Part shown: in pieces, positions 12,001-20,575 of the stretch | How positions within the stretch are numbered: the first letter of the stretch is position 1 | Layout of the letters: each line of letters starts with the position of its first letter | DNA from: Imbricaverruca yamaguchii | Taxonomy: Eukaryota > Arthropoda > Thecostraca > Neoverrucidae | Length of the DNA stretch: 64,000 nucleotides | Reading direction: 5' to 3' | Assembly: GCA_034440575.1 (NCBI GenBank) | Contig: JAOTOL010001659.1 | Coordinates: 2,581,001-2,645,000 of the forward strand | Made by a program: the position numbers and the translations under genes | The notes under the pieces: model-generated | Databases searched by the model: none | What the model was told of the DNA's origin: nothing | What the model saw: the letters and a program-made list of their open reading frames with translations, nothing else

Positions 12001-14891
12001 ACTTTTCGTGGATGACCTCGCAATTTGGCTCTCCGCTTCTCGTACACCATCTCTGAACCGGCAGCTACAGCTGGCCATACATCATCTTGAAGACTGGAGC
12101 TACCGAAATGGTCTTCGATTTTCCGCAGGAAAAACAGTGGCTGTACATTTTTGCCGTCGACGGTCATGCTACTCTGAAATAGCGCTCCAACTATACGGAA
12201 AACCAATCCCACTGCGATCTACTGCGAAGTTCCTCGGCGTTTCTTTCGATAGACGCTTGACATACGGTGACCACCTTAAGTCTCTGCGCCAGCGCTGTTT
12301 TAAAGCTCTTAACATCATGAAGTGTGTGGCACGAACATCATACGGAGCAGACCGTGCAACACTTTTACAGATGTACCGACAGCTCATCCGCTCTAAGCTC
12401 GACTATTGTTGTTTTGTATATGATGGTGCAAGCACCGCCAGAAAGCGCATACTTGATACGGTCCACAATACAGCCTTACGCATTGCAACCGGCGCATTTA
12501 GAACTTCGCCAATAGCAAGTCTCCACGTGGAAGCCCACGAGCCGCATCTGGCACTCAGACGTGATCAGCTTGGCCTTCGCTATGCATGCAAATTGAGGCA
12601 ATATCCTCCACACCCAACATATGACGCGGTGTTTTCTCGTCGGCTATTGGCACTGTTCCACGGAGGACTGAAGGCAAACCCAGAACCCTTCTGCGTGAGA
12701 ATGCGTAAACACATCCGTGCAAGTGGTATCCGTATGCGTGGAATCCTGATTTCTGACCGATCACAGATCCCGCCTTGGGAATTAGTGTCACCAGAAGTAG
12801 ACCTGGCCCTATGCACGTCCAAGAAGGGTGACGTCACCACAGAACTGCTCCGGCTAAATGCACTGGAGCGTATAACCACGTACGACGGACGTACCGTGAT
12901 ATATACAGACGGCTCCAAAGGAAAACAGGGTGTCGGATGCGCGTTTGTCACCGGATCCGTCACGAGGTCCTTCACACTTCCATCAAACGCATCCGTTTAT
13001 ACATCGGAACTAGTTGCGATCCTGAAGGCGCTATGCTTCATTGAAGTCAGCGAGCACTACTCGTGTGTTGTCCTATCCGACTCTTTGAGCAGCTTATCGG
13101 CACTGCAAAGTTTCAACCCACAGGAAGCTCTTCTGCAGGACATCTTACGCCGGCTCACCCTGCTGAAACGAGAGGGAAGATCCGTTTCTTTCTGCTGGAT
13201 CCCGAGCCACGTTGGCATTTGGGGAAACGAACTCGCTGACGCAGCGGCGAAACGAGCGGCACAGAAACCATGCACTCGCACCTTCCCTCTACCTTCACGA
13301 GATTTTTACCCACTGATCTCTGAGTACATGCTTGAGAAATGGCAAAGTAGCTGGGACGCCCTGACCACCAACAAACTCCGAGAAATCAAACCAAAAATAG
13401 GTTACTGGCCCTCGTCTTCCAGGAAAGTTCGAGCGGAGGAGGTAGCGCTGGCAAGACTCCGAATCGGACACACCTATGCCACACGTCGCCACCTCCTCGT
13501 AAAAGAAAACAAGCTAAAATGCCCAAGATGCAGTTCTCCACTAACGGTACATCACATTCTTACATGTCAGCACTACGCACAGGAGAGAGCCCAGTACATT
13601 GGAACCAGCAGGACGTTCCCAAATCTCCTTCAAGACGACTCGAACTGCCTAGGAAACGTGTGTCACTACTTCAAGAAAATGGGATTTTATATAATATACC
13701 CAGGTCAGTAAAAAAAACATCCGCCCAATCGCAGTACTAAGACCTGACTCCAACTAAGTAGTTCTCTGCTCTGTTATGGGCGCTAAATGACCAACCATGG
13801 TCGATGCGCCCTAAAATCACAATCACACACACACACAACCAACCAACCAACCACCCAGCTGGTCGCCAACTACTAACCAGCAAACCACCCAGTCTACAAC
13901 TAGCAACCATCCCCATCGACCAACCAACCAACCAACCAACCAACCAACCAACCAACCACCGCCGTAAGATGTACGTGCTTGTGGCCATTATGAGTGTGAA
14001 CTCTGAATGGCTGGGGGCGTGTCCCCCATGTTTGAGCCTGTTCTACGCTCACGCGTATGATGGTTTCGTCACACGCGTAGGCTTTTCACTCTCTGAAATT
14101 GCGGCCTCCATTAATCATGCAATGGTGCAACTATGGCGTGATGCGAAATTTATGACGGCTACTGCTCGCATGTGCGGACTTCTTTGTGGCCGGGTCTTAT
14201 AGCCCGGTGAATGCCACGCATGAGGTGCACCAGTATTGTTCTCAACATCCAGTACTGCTCTGGTGGTGTATCGATGTGCTATAACTTTATGCCACTGCTA
14301 TGCTGAATGTGTGTTCTGTATAGCTTCCGTTCTGCCCCAGTACCAGCACCGTTTCCCCTCTATAGAAGCACTATTGGTTCTATAACGCTGTTTTTTATGT
14401 TCTGTGTTGGTGCAGTCAGCCTCCGCACCGGTACGGTTCCGCTGCGTACTGGGGTACGGTTCGGTTTTGTACGGACTGTACGGTGAGAGCCGGCCGGTTT
14501 GACACCGGTGCCGTTGTGAAGGTGTGTCTGACCGCCCGCAGACCCGTCCTACCTCGCCGCCGGTGGTACGCGGGTGCTGTTGTGACGGTGTGCCCCGCCT
14601 GCCACAGACCCGTCCTACTCCGCCGCCGGTGGTACGCGGGTGCTGTTGTGACGGTGTGTCTGACCGCCCGCAGACCCGTCCTACCTCGCCGCCGGTGGTA
14701 CGCGGGTGCTGTTGTGACGGTGTGCCCCGCCTGCCACAGACCCGTCCTACTTCGCCGGCCGCTGCGCAGACGTGCTGGCCTACGGCGAGTCGGTGGGCCG
14801 GATCGGCGTGCTGCACCCGGACGTGATCGGCCGGTTCGAGCTGACTATGCCGTGCTCGGCGCTGGAGCTCTGTCTGGAGCCGTTCCTCTGA
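1511..14891 (+). CDS. FARSB: Phenylalanyl-tRNA synthetase beta subunit, cytosolic (3'-terminal ten exons)
   Basis: The product is the non-catalytic subunit of the alpha2-beta2 enzyme that charges tRNA-Phe in the cytosol; beta is needed for assembly, tRNA contact and editing-type checks. Exons: 1511-1626, 2359-2509, 3469-3648, 4660-4835, 5336-5537, 6106-6186, 7394-7486, 7889-8006, 8619-8771, 14740-14891. Together they give 1422 nt, 473 codons plus stop, with continuous phase, and follow animal FARSB end to end. Recognisable stretches are VGTHDL-like ([10 protein letters not shown]), [14 protein letters not shown] in the B3/B4 domain, [17 protein letters not shown] in the B5 domain, and [23 protein letters not shown] and [12 protein letters not shown] in the synthetase-like core. 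Human FARSB is about 589 residues, so some 115 N-terminal residues are outside the visible exons. The last intron (about 6 kb) carries a LINE insertion. Many exon edges are duplicated as tandem arrays. Confidence 0.96.
1619..1737 (+). repeat. ~31-bp tandem repeat built on the exon A donor
   Basis: About four degenerate units contain (T/C)GTGTAGGTCAGCGCAGCCCACACC. The first is the true exon A end and its donor; the others repeat the donor-like GGTCAGC downstream in the intron. Confidence 0.75.
1738..2035. other. Intron sequence, no recognised content
   Basis: FARSB intron between exon A and the 75-bp array. It contains loosely repeated AGGCCACACC/AGGACAGGCT words, possibly decayed minisatellite. 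Confidence 0.4.
2036..2404 (+). repeat. 75-bp tandem array, five copies of the FARSB exon B acceptor and exon start
   Basis: Five units start at about 2059, 2133, 2208, 2284 and 2359 and share nearly all bases. Each has a GGGCAG acceptor and codons for [16 protein letters not shown]. In the first four, TGA follows directly; only the fifth runs on into the rest of exon B. The period is 25 codons, so the frame is preserved from unit to unit. Confidence 0.9.
2359..2509 (+). CDS. FARSB: FARSB exon B
   Basis: It uses the last copy of the 75-bp array. It completes the split Arg codon, then reads [31 protein letters not shown] and ends MDMYA before donor GTGAGT. Phase 2 in, phase 0 out. Confidence 0.93.
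2510..3010. other. Intron, no gene seen
   Basis: AT-rich FARSB intron. The only structure is a short CAGCCAGC-rich patch at about 2867-2905. Confidence 0.4.
3011..3440 (+). repeat. ~60-bp intronic minisatellite before FARSB exon C
   Basis: Seven or so units of GTGCTGGCTGTGTGGGAGGAGG and flanking GTGACTTGCTGCAGCTGTGCC variants. No exon C coding sequence is repeated, unlike the neighbouring arrays. Confidence 0.85.
3469..3648 (+). CDS. FARSB: FARSB exon C
   Basis: Sixty codons, phase 0 both ends: [14 protein letters not shown] through [17 protein letters not shown] to [10 protein letters not shown]. Acceptor CGCCAG, donor GTAACG. This is the conserved B3/B4 region. Confidence 0.95.
3637..4470 (+). 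repeat. Minisatellite made of the exon C 3' end and its donor
   Basis: The exon end GACCTGACCAAG|GTAACG is followed by some 25 degenerate copies of GACCTGGCCAGGGTGACGGCC. From about 3800 these are organised in a ~58-bp higher-order unit that adds GACTCATTGTACTGACCAGGG. Every unit keeps a donor-like AGG|GTAACG or AGG|GTGACG. Confidence 0.92.
4486..4692 (+). repeat. ~73-bp repeat, three copies of the exon D acceptor and start
   Basis: Copies of TTGTTTGCAG followed by GCCAAGATAGTGC and GTGTATGTTCAGT occur at about 4515, 4587 and 4651. The last is the true exon D start. The earlier two replace LDTLV by PNGLV. Confidence 0.88.
4660..4835 (+). CDS. FARSB: FARSB exon D
   Basis: Phase 0 in, phase 2 out. 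It reads [16 protein letters not shown], then a variable stretch, then [17 protein letters not shown] and ends with AA before donor GTAAGC. Confidence 0.93.
5165..5335 (+). repeat. GT-rich minisatellite before FARSB exon E
   Basis: Seven to eight ~21-bp units related to CTGTGGTGGTGTTCCGGTGAC run up to the exon E acceptor (GGCGCAG). The units resemble the acceptor region only loosely. Confidence 0.8.
5336..5537 (+). CDS. FARSB: FARSB exon E (B5 domain)
   Basis: Completes a split codon (AA|C), then reads [15 protein letters not shown] and [34 protein letters not shown]. Donor GTCAGC, phase 0 out. PPTR..I.HACD.VED is the diagnostic B5 motif. Confidence 0.95.
5538..6105. other. Intron with short GTTGTCAGCTGACA-type repeats
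   Basis: No gene. Between about 5875 and 6000 the words TGTCAGCTGACA and CAGAGTTGTGCTG recur, suggesting a small degenerate tandem repeat. Confidence 0.5.
6106..6186 (+). CDS. FARSB: FARSB exon F
   Basis: Twenty-seven codons, phase 0 both ends: [18 protein letters not shown] then FTEALTFSL. Acceptor TCGGCAG, donor GTGAGT. Confidence 0.94.
6187..7393. other. 1.2-kb intron; LINE/SINE tail on the - strand near 6820-6875
   Basis: No coding match. Read on the - strand, about 6873 down to 6825 gives GAGTGACCAATGTAGTCGATGCGCCCC followed by an AATAACTAAC tail. This is the same hairpin type that ends the LINE at 13787. Confidence 0.45.
7394..7486 (+). CDS. FARSB: FARSB exon G
   Basis: Thirty-one codons, phase 0 both ends: [15 protein letters not shown] then [12 protein letters not shown]. 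Acceptor TTGCAG, donor GTGCGG (weak after +2 but the only fit to the family). Confidence 0.92.
7487..7888. other. Intron, no gene seen
   Basis: AT-rich. GTATATGTAAAGAATGTATAAGTAAGAATACATCAGAT is repeated once in altered form (about 7700-7805), a short imperfect duplication. Confidence 0.45.
7889..8006 (+). CDS. FARSB: FARSB exon H
   Basis: Phase 0 in, phase 1 out: [19 protein letters not shown] then [17 protein letters not shown]. Acceptor GTCCGCAG, donor GTGAGT. Confidence 0.95.
8283..8620 (+). repeat. ~36-bp minisatellite carrying a degenerate exon I acceptor
   Basis: About nine units of CGCCAGAGACGGGCGGACGG plus CTGACGCGTGTCCGCT lead into the real junction CCCTCAG|AGACGGGCGCCCGG. The unit is the acceptor plus first exon bases. 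Confidence 0.85.
8619..8771 (+). CDS. FARSB: FARSB exon I
   Basis: Phase 1 in and phase 1 out: [36 protein letters not shown], ending YCLRPAD. Donor GTCAGT. Confidence 0.95.
8818..9066 (+). repeat. CATCAC/CAT microsatellite
   Basis: (CATCAC)n with CATCGC variants, then pure (CAT)n from about 9005. Open in several frames, producing His-, Ser- or Asp-rich ORFs that are not genes. Confidence 0.97.
9079..9157 (+). repeat. (AACC)n microsatellite at the 5' flank of the LINE
   Basis: About 19 units of CCAA. The same tetramer forms the tail downstream of the LINE. Confidence 0.95.
9225..9791 (+). pseudogene. LINE ORF1 remnant, 3' part
   Basis: A frame reading [34 protein letters not shown] and a Pro/Thr-rich tail, stopping at 9789. 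Its start is missing. The W(T)VVQRSRK segment followed by low complexity is typical of ORF1 C-termini of this LINE group; there is no clear CCHC knuckle in what remains. Confidence 0.5.
10024..13711 (+). pseudogene. LINE ORF2: endonuclease, reverse transcriptase, RNase H (interrupted)
   Basis: The endonuclease starts with [12 protein letters not shown] and has CLQETKL; after a frameshift near 10390 it continues [12 protein letters not shown] and SDHFPVWL. A second frameshift near 10890 joins WWTDGC to [12 protein letters not shown] single in-frame TAG lies at 11168-11170. From 11171 the frame is open to 13711. RT motifs: [12 protein letters not shown] (A), [10 protein letters not shown] (B), LFVDDLAIW (C). 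RNase [29 protein letters not shown] and [19 protein letters not shown]. The RT-RNase H half looks recently functional. Confidence 0.9.
13777..13960 (+). repeat. LINE 3' hairpin and AACC tail
   Basis: GGGCGCTAAATGACC pairs with GGTCGATGCGCCC around loop AACCAT. After CACACACA it continues as interrupted (AACC)n. This is the probable reverse-transcriptase recognition end. Confidence 0.75.
14518..14753 (+). repeat. 66-bp array, four copies of the exon J acceptor and start in A-B-A-B order
   Basis: Units begin at about 14518, 14584, 14650 and 14716. Two variants alternate: acceptor context GACCGCCCGCAG (A) or CCTGCCACAG (B), each followed by ACCCGTCCTAC. Only the fourth unit continues into the true exon J. 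The upstream three read to an in-frame TGA. Confidence 0.9.
14740..14891 (+). CDS. FARSB: FARSB exon J (terminal, with stop)
   Basis: Phase 1 in: [35 protein letters not shown], ending LCLEPFL and TGA at 14889-14891. The C-terminal hydrophobic ending matches the family. Confidence 0.96.
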
Positions 14892-15029
14892 CCGCGCTGA
14901 CGTCAATACACGTCGGCACACGGCGCACGACCTTTGACTGCCGCCGGCTGGCAGACTGTGACGTCGGCGGGCTTTGTGGCCGGGCGCCCTGAACGACAAA
15001 CGGAAACGTGGTGTTGCCGAGTGGTGGGA

Positions 15030-15245
15030 ATGAACTGCTGCCCCCCTCGAGCAGGAACGGATGTCCGAGTTGGGAGTTCGAACCCGCCGCCGAAACTATT
15101 CGCGGAGGGCATACACCACCAGAACTACAACAAGCGTTGCTTTGGTGGTAAGAGGTCTGATGCGCAAGACCCCGAATTTACCGCCGGGTGTGCGCACTAA
15201 ATGACCTCGTAGTCGGCGCGCCCTCCAGCCCAAATAATCAATCAG
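15030..15245 (+). mobile_element. SINE-like element with B box and LINE-type 3' hairpin
   Basis: A B-box-like GAGTTCGAACCC lies at about 15073-15085. It is followed by unique sequence and then GTGCGCACTAAATGACC...GTCGGCGCGCCC (15189-15224), with an AAATAATCAATCA tail. The hairpin resembles the LINE end at 13777. No convincing A box, so the head may be degraded. Confidence 0.5.
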
Positions 15246-15423
15246 TTGCTGCCGGGTGAGATGACAAATATTTCATTCTACGCCAACATCGACTAACCGG
15301 TCGCAGCCGAGTTAGCAAAAGAAGCATGATTGTCACGGCGCGGTGCGTGGAATGTGCACGTGCTGCACTGAGTGCAGGTCTATTGCACCACTTCTGGGGC
15401 TAGGGATGCCTGTAGCCTATGTC
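15246..15423. other. Intergenic, nothing recognised
   Basis: Short spacer after FARSB; no polyadenylation site could be assigned to FARSB with confidence. Confidence 0.4.
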
Positions 15424-15465
<42 letters not shown>

Positions 15466-15539
15466 ATGATAGATAGATGATGATGATAGATAGATATATG
15501 ATGTATATAGATATATATATATTGATGATGATGATAGAT

Positions 15540-15600
<61 letters not shown>

Positions 15601-15712
15601 GTGGATAAGTGGATAGGTAGATAGATAGGTTGATAGGTTGATAGATAGGTAGATATATAAATAGGTAGATAAATAGATTGACAGATAGTAGATATATATA
15701 TATGGATAGATA
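15424..15712 (+). repeat. (TA)n and (GATA)n microsatellites
   Basis: (AT)n at 15426-15461, then GATGAT and a long (GATA)n run to about 15600, then degenerate GATAGGT. Open frames on the - strand (Tyr/Ile/Leu/Ser-rich) are repeat artefacts. Confidence 0.97.
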
Positions 15713-16629
15713 AAAGTATATACAGAGGTCGCGCTTCCTTGCGCATACCTGAAATGACTTGATGGAAATATGCGACCGACAAGGAACCAGCCGTTTGGAG
15801 TAGCTATTGAAGTGCAATGCAGTGTAGTGAAGTGCGAACAGTCAGTTGCGTAAATCAGTTTTAGGCGGGCACCTCCGGATTTTGGACGACACATGCGGTG
15901 GCAATCAAGTTTGGTGAGCAGCTAGAATGTCATGAGTGGATAGGCGTCCGGGTGCGCGCGTGTTGCACGTGCACCTTTCTGCGCCTTCATTTCTCAATAT
16001 AGTTTAAAGGTGAGTTGTGCTATTTCTGAACAGGGCCCGAGGGGCCTCTCGAATGCATTTCTCCTGGACAAGAGTCTACTAAATGAGAATGGCCTGGTGG
16101 GCAAGGCTCCATTAAACAACAACCTGCATGAGTAGGACCGCCTTGACGAGGCTGTGTTTGCAATGCCAGGATCATACTGACCGATGGTTCGACTAAGCAA
16201 GGAGGATATTTAATATGAAGAGGCCCATGGCACAGCCAAGGAAAGGGGGCTGGAGGGTCGCCCCTCCTTAGCAACTGCAGGTATACTAGATCAAAGAAGA
16301 CATTTCATTGTCATTACTACCCAAACCAGACATTTTCGCCTCACTTTGTGTTCCAAGAGCCATTTATTTCTTAGCATTTTTTGGGGGTCAGACCCCATTA
16401 AGAAAATCCCGGTTGCGCCCCTGCACAAGGCTCTATCAAGCAACGCTCTTGGAGAAGTTTCCCTGCCAGGGAGCCTTGTAAACAAGGGCCATATTAAAAG
16501 GGCCTCTGATCATTGTGGGACCTCCAATGCAAACAATCTGTGGCTTACCAGTAGCCTCAATGTTCGGGTATGGTCGCGATTGTCGGTGTGAAGCCGCCTC
16601 CTGGGGGCCACTTTACGTTTTATGAGTAG
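15713..16629. other. Intergenic, no gene recognised
   Basis: Contains pieces such as GCCTGGTGGGCAAGGCTCC and CCTGCCAGGGAGCCTTG that look like decayed transposon sequence, but I cannot assign them. Confidence 0.35.
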
Positions 16630-16795
16630 GAGCGGCGGTAACTCAGTCAGTAGAGCGTTGGACTCCTGATTGCAAGATTGTGGGTTCGAATCTCGTAACC
16701 GGCGCCATTGCGGAGTCCGCCTGCGGCCAATCGGCGTGAGAGGTTGGCGACGCTACATGACTTAGCAGTTGAATGCGTGGAAAAAGAACCGAAGG
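16630..16795 (+). mobile_element. tRNA-derived SINE, copy 1
   Basis: The head GCGGTAACTCAGTCAGTAGAGCG (A box) and GGGTTCGAATC (B box) resembles a tRNA of about 73 nt. The body has GCCAATCGGCGTGAGAGGTTGGCGACGC, then ACATGACTTAGCAGTTGAATG. It shares the body with the copies at 33129, 40400 and 59220. Confidence 0.85.
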
Positions 16796-17865
16796 TCCTT
16801 CAGGCGTGGGCCTCCTCAAATATCTGAGCGGAGTGTGACGTGGCGGGCGGCACTCGGCCGTTCTCGCCGTCCGTCTTCAGCAAGTTGGAGGTGCGCAGGC
16901 GGTAGGGATGTCCACTCCCATCGGCGCTGGATCCTGCCGTCGTCTATCCCTACCCTATCCCTACGCCTGTCCCGTGGTCGTATCGATTTGAATGCGTTGC
17001 CCGACGCTGTTGGCTAATTTTCTGCGCGCTCTCACGATTTGATGAGGTCCGCTAGTCCTGTTCATGGTCACCTCGCCCCGTATGCCACCTTTTAGCAATT
17101 CAGTGATCACCTGTCCACCTGCCCAGCCCACACGACAGCCCACACAACGTGTTGTGTGTGTTGGGCAGTGGCAATAACGGTAGCGACCATTGCGTCATTT
17201 AGAACAAGAATACTATCTGTGCAAATGTATTTGTATGTGTGCTTTTACACAAATGTTTCTTTCATTGCCTAATCTCATACGTGTCTTTTTCCCCACAGCC
17301 CTTGTTAAGCTACTTATTCTCAGTGCTGGTTGATATATTTCTTCTCTATGAGACATAACTTGTTGCAGTAGCAAAACGAACACCCATTATTCTAGTGATA
17401 TAGTATGCACCTGCTTCATGCCGAACCAACCTACATGGTTTTCGTTGTTGGCCATTAATTATTGACCCTTCGCTGACCATGCGTGTCACCGGCCTGGGCG
17501 TTTCCGCAGGCGGGGTAATCGAGGCACTTTATGACCTACACTAAGCACAACAGCACGATCCACTGAATTATGATCGTATCCGTGATCACAATCATAAGGT
17601 CGTGTACGTGGTAGTGTCACGAATGTCGTGCGGCCACGCTATTCATTGCTGCCTTGTTCAAAACTGGTGTTCGCCATTCTCCAGTCGTGATCATGTTCGA
17701 CACGTCAGTGAACAAAGGTTCCGGAATGCACATATGGGAAGAGTCATTACTCACTACACTATATAGCTATAGCTTCTATAACCTAGCACTTACTCAGTCA
17801 CGCTTTAACTTCTTATTCATTTTATGCATGCATTCAGCCAATTCAGACTATAGATGACCTATGGC
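16796..17865. other. Intergenic, no gene recognised
   Basis: A GC-rich patch at 16830-16975 has open frames on both strands but no recognisable product. The rest is AT-rich unique sequence. Confidence 0.35.
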
Positions 17866-18240
17866 GATCCTCCCTTGATGGGTGCACATGGCTAACATTA
17901 TAATTTGTAAATAAAACCACTATATTGAAGTGGAAGTTGAGTCATGTTCTACCGTCACTGTCCTAAAGAGGCACAGGTTATTTACAACAAAAGAGCGAAA
18001 GTGTCACGACTATTTTCGCCCACGCCATACGGCACAGATATCTATAAACGGCTCATATGGACCCTCCCTTCTTTGTACACAGTTAACATTATATTTTGTC
18101 AATAAAACCATTATTGAAGTGTAAGTTAGGTTATATTCTGCCTTCGATGCCACCAAGAATCGTAGCGTATCTGCAACAAGAGATCGAAAAGTGCCGTGAC
18201 TATTGTCGTGCGTGTCATGCGGCCCATAGCGCTAACGAGA
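17866..18240 (+). repeat. ~190-bp imperfect tandem duplication
   Basis: The block with GCTAACATTATAATTTGTAAATAAAACCACTATATTGAAGTG (17890-17932) recurs as a variant at 18080-18122. Similar flanks include CAACAA(A)AGA and CACGACTATT/CGTGACTATT. Both copies carry AATAAA. Confidence 0.7.
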
Positions 18241-19920
18241 CACGAACTATTCAAGTCCAAGGGTAGCTTTTATTTCTTACGACGTGGGTCCATTTCCTGA
18301 TGTTCTTGGTTAGCTAGGACTTTCTATCGACGGAGGTATCTGATCGAGCCTGCAGTTGATCTAATGGCAGCCTGCAGTTGATCTAATGCCTCCGATGAAG
18401 CAGCAGGGCCTTCTGTTGGTCATCGGGGTCCTCGCGCGTTTCTGATATGGTCCTCATTTTGTCCGGTGAGACCTCCTATTGACCAGCAGGGTCTTCTGTT
18501 CATTATCCTTGGGCCTCCTGTGTTTCTGATGTGGCATTTGCGCTGGCCTGGTGACGCCTCGTCTTGCTATCATGGGGTCTGATGGCTCTGGAGTGCTTAA
18601 TCATGAAATCATGAATCAGCCTCCAGTAGATGTAGATCCGAGAAGAAACGTGATGGAAGAAAGTAATGATGTGATCCAGGCCATAACAGAATTAAGAACG
18701 AAAAGAGAGGAACACTCATTGGAAACTAATCGGCGAGATGGAAACAGCTAACTGTTAGAAGATAATGCACAACACGAACAAAAACCACAAACATGAAGTT
18801 TCGGCGGTCTATTTGCGTGGACCGTTCGATCACCCCGAGCGCCAACACGGAACAGAGCGAGTGATACAAAGAACCAACGTGCCTATATTTCGGGTTTGGA
18901 AATGGCGGAAGAGGAATTAGACCAAGGGTACGATTTCTACATGTTCAAATAGAAGTTCAAAGTAATAAAGAGAGCATACCAAGCAATGCCCATGGTTTGC
19001 CCCTTTGCCCATCTTAAGGGCGTACTCTTGTGTTCCGATTGACTCCTCTTCTCTCCCATTTTCTTCCAAAATAGGGGCTCCTTTCCTACCTCATTTATCG
19101 ATTTTATTATATCTCTGGAGTTCTTGTGGAGCCTCCTACACAAACTCGCACGTCCGTAAATTTAGCAGAGGATCCAGCAGTGGATTCCACAGATGATTTG
19201 GTCTACACCGGACCTCTGGGATTTTCATGAAAACGGCACCATAAGTAGCACTAACCACGCTAATTTGAATGGTTGCATACCTTGTCCGTCCAACAGAACA
19301 TAATATGCAGTTGGCATGCGCATTTACTAGTGTTTGTCTTCTTTTCTTGACAACTAACGTCTCGTGGTGTACTCGCCCAGCAGCGTATGTTGTACAAATA
19401 TCACCTTTGGTCTCAGGGGCTGGGGCGGATGCTGACAGCCGGTTTTGAATCCGCTTAAGTAGTGCCAAAATATGAATGTGGGGATGGATTATCGCCAGTA
19501 GTCAAATGCTTGTCGACTTGGGATGGCTTAGTGCCTAAGCTTGAGGTTTAGACAATATTTCCCATATATAATGTGTGTTGTCTTTCCGCAAATCGTGAAC
19601 AAACACCAATTTCGGTCAGCGTCAGGATACTTTGGGGAGGCAGGGGCACCGCACCGTTGTCTCCAGATCCTCCACTACTCAAGGAACCAATGCGTCCGGG
19701 ACACTCGTGGAGCCCCAGGGATGTTATGGCTTTCCTTCTCTGCGCACACAAAAGCCGTTTCAAACGGCCGCGCGACTGTACTCGATTGTAGCTAATGACC
19801 GAGCGGCAGTGCAATTCCAGCGGTGTGCGATTGCCGTGCGCAATTGACAGACTGTGCCCGACTTGGCGCGCAAAACACAACATTGCGCGTGCATGTTTCG
19901 CCGGCGCGAAACGGCCACTC
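18241..19920. other. Intergenic, no gene recognised
   Basis: Short ORFs only. At 18355-18540 the words CCTGCAGTTGATCTAATG and AGCAGGGTCTTCTGTT repeat loosely. Confidence 0.35.
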
Positions 19921-20112
19921 TGACGCGTCAGGACCCGTCTGGACCTGTCTGAACCCGTCTGGACCCGTCTGGACCCGTCTGGACCCGTCTGGACCCGTCT
20001 GTACCCGTGTGGACTCGTCTGGACCCGCCTGTACCCGTGTGGACCCATCTGGACCCGTCTGGACCCGTCTGGACCCGTTTGGACCCGTCTGGACCCGTCT
20101 GGACCCGTGGCT
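19921..20112 (+). repeat. 10-bp minisatellite GGACCCGTCT
   Basis: About 18 units of GGACCCGTCT with variants, giving spurious ORFs on both strands. Confidence 0.95.
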
Positions 20113-20261
20113 GAGGTCTCTCATTAGCGGCGCCGTACTTTATTGACACTGCGGGGCCGGCGCGCCGATAACCGCGAGAGGCGCACTGGCGTGCGCGGGG
20201 CGGTGGCGGTGGCGGCCGTGTTGAAGACGGTCGTGGGAGCTGGGCCAGCCGGCGGCGGCCG

Positions 20262-20303
20262 GTGCTGGGGTCACACCCCCTGCCCGGGGGGTGACCCCAG
20301 CAC
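20262..20303 (+). repeat. Long GC-rich hairpin
   Basis: Arm GTGCTGGGGTCAC pairs perfectly with GTGACCCCAGCAC at the other end; the inner CCCCC and GGGGG also pair around TGCCC. Confidence 0.8.
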
Positions 20304-20379
20304 GCCGCCTGTGGCCGTGAGTGGAGCGTGCCGCGCCGCCGCCACCGCGTCTGACGGCCAACTACCGGGGAGTCGAACA

Positions 20380-20575
20380 CCGTAGCTGTGTCGGAGAACG
20401 TCCTGCACGGTACCTCACACACACACCCCGCAGCTGTGTCGGAGACCGTCCTACACGGTACGTCACACCCCTCCCGCAGCTGTGTCAGAGACCGTCCTTC
20501 AGGTCAGGTGACACCCACAGCAGCTGTGTCAGAGACCGTCCTCCACGGTGGGTGGCACCCCACCGCTGAGTCAGA
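20380..20575 (+). repeat. ~43-bp minisatellite
   Basis: Four to five units of CAGCTGTGTC(G/A)GAGACCGTCC followed by a variable CACGGTACGTCACAC-like half. Confidence 0.85.

Larger units (their letters stand above)
9160..13960 (+). mobile_element. Non-LTR retrotransposon, RNase H-bearing (I-superfamily type), 5'-truncated
   Basis: Order: remnant of ORF1 (about 9160-9790), ORF2 with an APE-type endonuclease (about 10020-10650), reverse transcriptase (about 11300-12300), RNase H (about 12890-13260), a CxxC-x7-H-x4-C knuckle near 13515-13570 and a 3' UTR. The 3' UTR ends in hairpin GGGCGC...GCGCCC (13777-13813) and an AACC-rich tail to 13960. It sits in the last FARSB intron in sense orientation. 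ORF2 is broken by two frameshifts and one stop, so this copy is not autonomous as read. The 5' end starts inside ORF1, directly after an (AACC)n tract. Confidence 0.9.

Noticed and set aside
15400..15894. Tyr/Ile/Ser-rich ORFs on the - strand
   Set aside because: Translations of (TA)n and (GATA)n.
16830..17020. Possible exon on either strand
   Set aside because: Open and GC-rich, but no splice frame and no recognisable family.
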